Assembly: GCA_015680685.1 (NCBI GenBank)
Contig: MNCI01007785.1
Span: forward strand, 1 to 64,000
Reading direction: 5' to 3'
DNA: 64,000 nt
Origin: Gnetum montanum
Lineage: Eukaryota > Streptophyta > Gnetopsida > Gnetales > Gnetaceae
The notes below the pieces were generated by a model, which did no database searches, was not told the DNA's origin, and saw only the letters and a program-made list of their open reading frames with translations. The number at the start of each line of letters is the position of its first letter. Position 1 is the first letter of the stretch. The position numbers were made by a program, and so were the translations under genes. Positions 57,059 through 64,000 of the stretch are shown piece after piece.

Positions 57059-58223
57059 TATTGATCTTTTGGTATGTCAAACATTAAGAAAAATGGAGTA
57101 CAAGGATGTTGGTGTGGTTGTTGTGTTTGTAGGGCAAGAACTTGGATTAAGACATTTGTAAGGTTTCAAGAAATCATGTTAGAATTCAAGAGAATGTACA
57201 AGGAATGAAGATTTCAAAGTGCAAAGGGAATTGAAAAAAGGCATCTTAACAAATGTCTTAGCTAAAGTGAAGAAGAATTAGTAAAGACATTTTATAGATT
57301 CAGTAGACATATACTATTAAGCAAAGATGCCTCTAAGAAATAGAAGAAATCTTGGACAAGTTGAAGATTGCTTAGAAGAAGAAGTCTTTGAAAAATAGCA
57401 AACATCATTTTGGTAAGAAGGATTTCTGCATGAAGACATCTCCACAAAGACATCTTTCCTATAGAGAAGATGTCTTTCCAGAATGAAGGTTTGAGGCAAA
57501 AGGACATCTCAATCTCAAAGAAGACATCTCCAGTGATCATTAGATAGCCTTTGCACAAATTCCAAGGTATTTTTAAAACATATTAGCTATAAGAAGACTT
57601 CATTTCATTGGAAAATGTGTAACCATTGTGTACTATCAAGTGTTATTATTGAGAAATCATTGTATACATCATTCCCTTGTTATTGTTTCTCATTGTACTA
57701 TCTTTTATCTGTTGTAAGTGGTTAAAGTGAGTTATACCTCAAAGTACAAGGATCAAAAAATTTAGTTGCATACTTTTCATGTAATTGTTATTCTCTTTAT
57801 TTGCCCTGTGGGGTTGATGTGCTTCTTGTGGGAAGGCATCTTTCTTGAGCTTGTTGGGATATTGTGGGATTGAGTTTTGGTGTAGCACCATAACACTTTG
57901 GAGTGGAGATCAAGTTGTAAATGTTGTAGGATACTAGAAATCACATTCTAGGATTTTTAGGACCTTGTAGGATGAGTGGATTTGTTGCATCAAATCACTT
58001 TGAAGAGAAGCTTAGACTTGTACAGGGTATGCTACCTTTCAAACCACATTTTGAGAGCAACAAAGTTTGGAGGTGTGCTAACAAACTACCCTTCAAGTAT
58101 GAACTACCCTTCAAGTATGGGACTATGGGGAACTACATTAATTTTGGTGTGTTCTTTGTTTCAAAGAATATTTAATTTGGGAAACTTATTCATATTCCCC
58201 CCTTCTAAGTTCAATGATCCTTA
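57059..58223 (+). repeat. 5' LTR of a Ty1/copia element (~1165 bp)
   Basis: Starts TATTGATCTTTTGGTATGTC, like the solo LTR at 52018, and ends AATGATCCTTA two bases before the primer site. It carries repeated GACATCT/GATGTCTT boxes (57280-57545) and a tandem CTACCCTTCAAGTATGAA repeat (58087-58120). Both copies of this LTR type begin with TA, so the non-TG terminus may be real. Confidence 0.75.
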
Positions 58224-58225
58224 AG

Positions 58226-58237
58226 TGGTATCAGAGC
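58226..58237 (+). other. Primer-binding site, tRNA-iMet (perfect)
   Basis: TGGTATCAGAGC, the exact complement of the plant tRNA-iMet 3' end, two bases after the LTR. Confidence 0.9.
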
Positions 58238-58275
58238 TTGGTACTCTTCTTCATCATTAACTTCAAGAGTAAACA

Positions 58276-59630
58276 ATGGAGGGAACATTTTATATAAAGC
58301 CATCTATGTCTAATGGATTTGACTTCATCTATTGAAAAGTTAGGATAAAAGGATTCTTTGAATCTATGAAGTTCAAACTTTGGGAGTCCATCCTTGAAGG
58401 CTACACTTTGCCTGTTAACAGCTCCACCAAAACCATCAAACCCTATAACAAATGGAGTTAAGAAAAAAAGATAAGTTCAAGTTTGACTCTAAAGTAAATA
58501 ATTATTTATATTGTTATTTGAATAAATTAGAGTTTAATAGAGTAACAAGATGTAAATAGACAAAGAAATTTGGAAAAATTTAGAGGCTACCTATGAAGGA
58601 ACCTCTATAGTTAAAAAATGAAAGTTATTGGTTTTACATAATGAATATGATAAGATAAAAATGAGAGAAGGTGAGAGAATAAAAGATTAATTTTCTAGAG
58701 AAAATGATCTTGTTGTGGTTATTAGAGGTACTACTAAAGATATATTAGAGAGTGATGTCATCATTAAAATGATCAGAACACTTCATCTAGAGTTCAGACC
58801 AAAGGTCACGACCATGGACGAAATCAAAGATTTTTCAACTCTAAATTTGAAAGCTTCAAAGTGCTCTCATTAATTATGAATTTAATCTCATAAGTAAAGG
58901 ATCTATCCAAGAAAAACCCATCACTCTAAAGACTACTTCCAAGGAGAAGGATTTCAATGAGCATGATAAAGATAGCAAAGATGATATTTCCTTTCTTTCA
59001 AGGAAGCTACAATGATTGATAGCAAAAAGAAGCAAGGGGTCAAATCAACAAAGATCCAATTTGTTCAAAGGTAAAGAAAGAGGTAAAAAATTTTTAAATT
59101 CTAATCATGATTTTTCTTCTATAGAATGCTGGGTTTGTAATGGAAGAGGCCATATGGCCTCTGAATATTGTAGCAATAGTAGGTTATAGCACAAGAATAG
59201 ATCCAATGACTAGGTAAAGAAAAACAACTTCTATACAACTTGGGAGGATCATCATTGATGATGATGTTGATTCATCAGATGATGATATTAATGATGAAGA
59301 GAGGTTTGATCTATTATGCAATGAACTTTTGTCTTTTAAAAATCATTATAATAAGTTAAACAAACAAGTCAAAACCAAGGATCATGAAATCTCCTTGTTG
59401 AATTTAATTATTTCTAACCTTACTAAGGAACTCTTAGACCTAAGGGATGAGAATCAAAAGATAACATTGTCTTATGAATAGGCCAAAGTAGAAATTGTAG
59501 ATGTCAAATTAGTAAATGAAAGGTAGGTAAAGGGAAAGGAATCTGTTGTGATTGGAAAAATTGATCACTAGAAAAAACTAATGGATCTGGTGCAAGAAAT
59601 CCTTAACCCTGAATCCCCAAGGCCTCTATG
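58276..59630 (+). pseudogene. Ty1/copia gag, decayed and truncated
   Basis: Begins MEGTFYIKPSMSNGFDFIY, followed by the UBN2-type Gag domain: FFESMKFKLWESILEGYTLP, EIWKNLEATYEGTS, HNEYDKIKMREGE and LHLEFRPKVTTMDEIKD. A zinc knuckle CWVCNGRGHMASEYC lies at 59128-59172, one residue longer than C-x2-C-x4-H-x4-C. An acidic and coiled-coil region follows (DDDVDSSDDDIND, then LNLIISNLTKELLDLRDENQ). Stops and shifts are common. The coding sequence ends abruptly at about 59630, where a minus-strand Tat-type LTR begins, so protease and pol are lost or lie beyond that insertion. Confidence 0.8.
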
Positions 59631-59636
59631 AAAAAA

Positions 59637-60950
59637 TGGGATTCGAGGTACCTTGGTCAGTTTGGTAGATCAACTAGGGACTTACAAACTTAAAAATAGA
59701 ATAAATAATATAATTACATATTAAAGTAATATAAATGCACGAAAATAAATGACAAATTTAATCTGAACACAAATCAAAACTATAAACTTTATTTTACAAA
59801 GAATAAAATAAAGGAGAGTTAAGAAATTTTTTTAAAAGTATGCTTGAGAGGGTAGTAGGAAGGTTTAGTTTAGTGAAGGTTCAAGGTGTATTAAAACCAA
59901 TGTGTTTAACTTTATGATTTAGAAGTCCTACCACTCTTGATGCTATTGGGCATGCTAGGGTTCAAGAGAATGCAAATGTGGAAAATTGCAAGAGCCCTTG
60001 AGTGCTTGAAAATGCCCAAGTGTGGAATTATTTCTTGCAAAAATGTATGTATGCTTAATATATTCAGGTGCCAAAAAAGTGGAGCCTGTCAATGGTGTTT
60101 AAGACTAGGCTTTATAGGTCTTAGGCCATGAATGATTCTACAAAATTTCTTTAATTTGGCTGCATAATAATTGCAAACTAGTTGTAAAATTGCTGCAAAT
60201 TTCTATCTCATATAGGTGAAAATGAGTGCCCAAATCTTGGGGGTTACCATATATAGTAAGTACCTCCCCCATGGCCATTTTGTTTACTATAAATAGTAAT
60301 GAGGGAACATCTTTCATGTTTGAGATGGATCTTCCACATTGAGCCTTCTACCATTCCTACTGGAGTGCTTGCTCAATGTTGGAGTGCATGGAGTGATGAA
60401 ATTTGGCTTTTATGGCTTCCATGCTAGGGCATGTAGTTTTCATGCTAGGGGGAGGGGGAAAGTTTCCAAGTTGAGGGGAAAAACCCCACTCCTCCACGCT
60501 AGGGGTAGGTGAGATTTACCCCCTACAAGTGTTTCTAGTGTAGAAAAATGTGTATCCTACATAAAACCCATCAAATTGCCATTTTTGGCATTTAAAAAGG
60601 AATTTTGACCCTCCCACACCCAAATATAGAAAGTAGGTAACTTTTTTCACTTAGAGAATGAGGATTTGATAGTTGATGAGGTACTTTTCAGTCCCAAAAG
60701 CATGGGATAGGTGAGATTACCTTCCATGGGATACAATATTTACATTTACAATGAACTTCTACTTGAAGTTTCATGGGGTAAAAGCTACATGATGAAAAGT
60801 GGCTATAACTTGAAAATTTTTGTGGTGTTTTAATGGCCCCACTTTGTTGGTGTTTGGAGGATTAACCTAATAGATACCAACAAATAATATAAAATACCAC
60901 TACATATTATGATGCTATAATGCATATAGGCCATATAAGATGATAAAACT
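59637..60950 (-). repeat. 3' LTR of the Tat-like element (upper limit approximate)
   Basis: Non-coding. In minus orientation a TATA-like CCTATAAAGCC lies at 60110-60120. The low end matches the low end of the upper LTR. A G-rich stretch (60451-60466) and CATGCTAGGG repeats (60420-60450) lie in the U3-like part. The upper boundary was not identified. Confidence 0.45.
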
Positions 60951-61060
60951 AAGCTATTTAGATCATTGAAGTTGTTACTTTAAGGCCATGGTAGGCCATG
61001 GTACTAGTTTAAGTCCTTGGTAGGCTATTAGAAGTAGGCTTGCTTATTGATGATTATCAG

Positions 61061-62100
61061 CTACATGTAGTATGGCTTTAGATAGGAATGATTGATGAAA
61101 TTTGCTACCTCATTCCCATCCATGTTGGGTATTCTGAACACACTGTTTCCATAGGCTTCGGTGATAAGAAAGGATCCTTCACAATTGGCTAAGAACTCGT
61201 TCACATGTTCACAGATAGCTTTGAGAACCAAGTCACCTTCTTTGGTTTTATACATGATCAAGTTATGGTGATGCTACTACTTTTACCTCCCTTGATAGTA
61301 TTTGATGTGAGCAAGTGCTTGCATACATTGCTTCTCGAGTCTAGGGCTATTTTCTAAAACTCCTTGTTCTGCTCATCATTGATGATGTTGGTTAAGGCTA
61401 CTCAGAGTGATGACACCTAAAAGTCAAGAGATAAAATATCTTTAGAACTATAAAACAAGCTATAAGGCATTACATCAATGGCCATACAATGGGTTTTTCT
61501 AAATGCCCATAGTGCATGGACAAGTCACTCATGCCATTTGCAATTGCTATTGTTGAGCATCTTCTTGAGTAAGTTGATGATTGCTTTGTTGCTTACTTCT
61601 GCTTGTCCATTGGCTTAAGGGTAATAAGGTGACAAGAAGGAATGCTTAATGCCTAGGTCATGAAAAAAATAATTTGTTTCCTAGCTACTAAATTATGGTC
61701 CATTGTCTATAACTATGGTCATGGGTATGCCAAAATGAGCTAAAATGTTATTTAGGATGAATTTGTAGACTTTCTTGAATGTAGTCTTCCTTAGGGAAAT
61801 AGCCTCAACCCACTTTGTAAAGTATTTGATTGTAGTGATGATGAAGCTATGCCTTATAGAAGACTTAGGCATTATGGGTCCAATGATATCCAACCTCCAT
61901 GATTGAAATGGTCACATTATTTCAGTGATATGCAACTTAGTTGGTGGTACATATATAAGGTTACTATATCATTGGCATGTGTCACATCACTTAACCTTCT
62001 GCAAGTAGTCATTTTTCATATGAGGCCAATAGTAGCGTAACCATCTAATCTTAGTGGCTATAGCTCTTGGTCCTATATGTCCTTCATAAACACCCTTGTG
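61061..62100 (-). pseudogene. Integrase of the Tat-like element
   Basis: The core at 61893-61693 reads MDIIGPIMPKSSIRHSFII, then YFTKWVEAISLRKTTFKKV and then FGIPMTIVIDNGP, giving the first two catalytic Asp residues. Downstream, with stops, the E-containing region continues. The C-terminal part at 61261-61061 ends FRIPNMDGNEVANFINHSYLKPYYM-type sequence with the LKPYY signature seen at the end of Tat/Ogre integrases. The zinc-binding region upstream (~61,970-62,100) is only faintly readable. It is inactive because of stops. Confidence 0.75.
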
Positions 62101-62600
62101 AACCTCCTCTAGGACTATTCTAGATTTGGTTTTACCTAATTAGGTTAGGAGTATGCCATTATAGGATCGTCGACATAATGTGTTATCACCTATGATGACA
62201 TAGTACTTCAATCACTTGCATACATCCTTCTAAGTAGTATTTAGGCCTTGTGATGATTCACCATGCATAAGAGAAAATTTGATATTGTCATACCACTCCT
62301 TGGAAGGAGTAGTATGAATGAAAACCATAAAGATATCCTTAGTGTTCTATGTGATGGGAGTAGCATAGTCCATAGTTAAGGTGGGAAAATTGCTAAACAC
62401 ATCTAGCATCACACTAAGGGCTAACATTACAATTATATCAGCTATGAGATTTTCATTTTGGAGTATGTGTTGGATATCAACATCTATAAATTGTTGTAAT
62501 AATTGCTTCCCTAGGTCACAATATTCTTGTAAGTGTTTAGCTTTACATGCATAGGCCTTAGTTGGTTAACTAAAAGTTGTGAATCACCTTTAATTACTAA

Positions 62601-62961
62601 TCATCTAATTCCTAGGTCATAAGCTACCATCATTCCTTTGATCAAACCTTCATGCTCCACTATGTTGTTGGTACATGGGAGCTTAAAACGATAGGTGAAG
62701 GGTCGGATTTCACTAGATGGAAATGTTATGATGGAAATGGCATTGGCCCCAAGGGTAGTTGAAGCTCCATCAAAATGCATGACTACCTTATATTCTTTAA
62801 GTACTTGGCTAATAATGTTAATGTGTTCATTAGGGAACTTAGGATCTATGCCTACTTGATTATCAATATAGTGACTGAAAACGTTGGTGGTTGGAACACC
62901 CAGTGGTTGCCAGGCACATAATTTAACCCCAGATCCATGCGAGGGCTGTGCTAGAGAGAAA
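62601..62961 (-). pseudogene. RNase H (Tat/Ogre-type) of the Tat-like element
   Basis: Minus-strand frame with KVVMHFDGASTTLGANAISI (first catalytic Asp in FDGA), then RFKLPCTNNIVEHEGLIKGM (the usual CTNNxAEYEAL block with the conserved Glu) and MVAYDLGI. This wording is typical of the second, archaeal-like RNase H of Tat/Ogre elements. The region 62,880-62,961 upstream is untranslated or linker sequence joined directly to the LTR, which marks the internal deletion. The N-terminal part of the longest open frame (MTKPFRAPC...) is LTR-derived, not protein. Confidence 0.75.
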
Positions 62962-63473
62962 TGGAAACAAGGTGCCCTGAATGGTTTGGTCAATTAGACA
63001 GGGATTTAATCAATGTAACTTAACCTTTAGCAAATGTTTGGTTTTAGAAATGAGGTATGCCCGTGAAGTGATGATTAACTGACGCAAAATAATGGAAAAT
63101 TATAAGAAATGTGACAATAATGAACAAAAATGAAACAAATTTGGGTGAGAATTTACACCACCCCAAGATTGAGGATCTAATCTTTGTTTTGTTGGAAGAT
63201 GTACAACTAAAGATGCAAGACTAGAGAGGCACAACTTACATAGAGCAGTATGGTCACAGGTTCCTGAACTATAGTTGATAAGGTGCTGTTCAGGATTCTT
63301 CTGCTTGCCAATCTGCTCGCTAAGGTGTGAAAATGCTAAACCAAAAAAAGGATGTTTGAAGCCAACTAGAAAGCTCAAAGCCAACCAGAATGTTAAAAAT
63401 GCCAACTATGCTCTCCAAAAGCCAACTCAAAAGCCAATCGTGCAAAAAGCCAACCCTTTGAGCATTGTTCATC

Positions 63474-63488
63474 GGGGTATTTATAGGG
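63474..63488 (-). promoter_or_regulatory. TATA box of the Tat-like 5' LTR
   Basis: The minus strand reads CCCTATAAATACCCC, a consensus plant TATA box at the expected U3/R junction. Confidence 0.6.
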
Positions 63489-63859
63489 CTAGGAGCAGGA
63501 GAAAAATGTGGTCTAGATGCCACGTGTCCTAGGCCCCACAAGGTGCAAACATGGTTGTGCTATGTAGATGTGTGATGTTGGATGTGATCCAAGGCATGAA
63601 AACAGAAAAGAGCCTATGCTCCAAGGCTCGTCTTCCCTACTCTTGTGAGTAGGGTCAAGCATAGGGACAATTTTGGGGATTGGCTAGGGATATGTAAAAT
63701 GAAGCAAACTTGCTAATTTTTTCCACCAAAGAGGTGCCAAGGTGAGAATGATCATTGCTGACAAGTTTTGGAGCTAATTGAAAATGTTTTAAATGCCTTC
63801 ATGCAAGTGTTTCATTACTTACATTGTTCAGTGTGTTGGCATAGCATAAGTGACTACTT

Positions 63860-63899
63860 GCTACACTATGCTACGCTATGTAGCATAGCATAGTGTAGC
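63860..63899. repeat. 40-base near-perfect palindrome
   Basis: Eighteen of twenty base pairs match around a centre at 63879/63880 (GCTACACTATGCTA...TAGCATAGTGTAGC). It is made of GCTA/TAGC repeats and lies in the U3 part of the Tat-like LTR. Confidence 0.8.
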
Positions 63900-64000
63900 C
63901 ACCAATCTTGAAAGAAATCTTGCCTAGAAGATGAGAGCATTTGTCCGAGGCCTGGTCAGGCAAGCGACTACAACTTTGTCTTCCATGCTGGAAAGCCTTT

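Larger units (their letters stand above)
59637..64000 (-). mobile_element. Tat-like Ty3/gypsy element, internally deleted, window-edge truncated
   Basis: A minus-strand element with a lower LTR from 59637 (end CGAATCCCA in element orientation), RNase H and integrase at 62,790-61,061, and an upper LTR from 62962 to beyond the window. The two LTR ends share a ~39-base block (AGGTACCTTGGTCAG / AGGTGCCCTGAATGG and what follows). Between the upper LTR and RNase H there is only ~170 bp, so gag, protease and RT are deleted. No target duplication can be tested. It interrupts the copia gag on its left. Confidence 0.55.
62962..64000 (-). repeat. 5' LTR of the Tat-like element (truncated by window end)
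   Basis: In minus orientation it ends GGCACCTTGTTTCCA at 62962. A TATA box (CCCTATAAATACCCC) lies at 63474-63488, and the transcribed leader holds phased AAGCCAAC repeats (63361-63454). U3 includes a 40-base palindrome (63860-63899). The primer site after the LTR was not recognised. Confidence 0.5.

Noticed and set aside
60451-60466. G-quadruplex-like G-rich run
   Set aside because: Only two adjacent G-runs are long enough; it does not meet a four-run pattern.
62880-62993. N-terminal extension of the RNase H frame as protein
   Set aside because: Those codons cover the LTR end and the primer-site region; the protein similarity begins only at the VVMHFDGA block.

Overview
The window is nuclear DNA from a large-genome seed plant. 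It is AT-rich, strongly CpG-depleted and almost entirely made of old, nested retrotransposons. The repeat mix (Tat/Athila-type and chromovirus Ty3/gypsy, Ty1/copia, a LINE tail) and the degree of decay would suit a conifer or another giant plant genome, but the species cannot be fixed from the sequence. I see no intact host protein-coding gene. Small CpG-bearing islands at about 0.9-1.4 kb and 44.6-46.3 kb may be relics of single-copy or host sequence.

Layout. (1) 1-600: a minus-strand LTR-like fragment, then a broken exon-like island (888-1390). (2) 2432-11599: Element 1, plus strand, a complete Tat/Athila-type LTR element with a perfect 5-bp target duplication (ACCAT), two ~863-bp LTRs and a tRNA-Asp primer site. 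It has a gag but no recognisable pol. In place of pol lies a ~930-codon decayed accessory ORF with its own U3-like promoter and a predicted leader intron. (3) 13.4-26 kb: Element 3 (old, minus strand), whose 5' LTR was split by Element 2 (15297-25390, minus strand, duplication ATACT). Element 2 is a full-length gag-pol relative of Element 1 and a plausible source of the enzymes Element 1 lacks. (4) 26-29.3 kb: a degraded Element-1-type LTR and a possible 2.8-kb solo LTR. (5) 32475-33344: a CpG-rich, apparently young solo LTR (duplication ACGAT) with a 507-base assembly gap inside it. (6) 35.1-36.8 kb: a decayed Ty1/copia integrase-reverse transcriptase. (7) 37.0-38.0 kb: a two-copy tandem duplication. 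(8) 41.1-41.9 kb: a plastid-type initiator tRNA relic and an associated local repeat. (9) 46.3-46.75 kb: a 5'-truncated LINE with target duplications. (10) 47.4-50.6 kb: a short minus-strand LTR element with a tRNA-iMet primer site. (11) 50.6-56.9 kb: a minus-strand chromovirus with LTRs of only ~135 bp, its integrase split by a solo copia-like LTR (52018-53442, duplication GATAG). (12) 57.1-59.6 kb: the 5' LTR and gag of a Ty1/copia element, cut by (13) a minus-strand Tat-like element (59.6 kb to the window end) keeping only RNase H and integrase.

How it fits together. Target duplications give a clear order of nesting: Element 2 is younger than Element 3, and the 52-kb solo LTR is younger than the chromovirus. 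Elements 1, 2, 3 and the solo LTR share an LTR terminus (TGAT...ATCA), and Elements 1-3 share a tRNA-Asp-type primer site and related gag, so they form one superfamily. The primary discovery candidate is Element 1: a gag-only, apparently non-autonomous element carrying a second internal promoter copy and a long coiled-coil ORF. Single-N positions at 15512, 15560, 15614, 19247 and 53536 mostly mark unmerged contig joins, with duplicated or inverted flanks that are best read as assembly artefacts.
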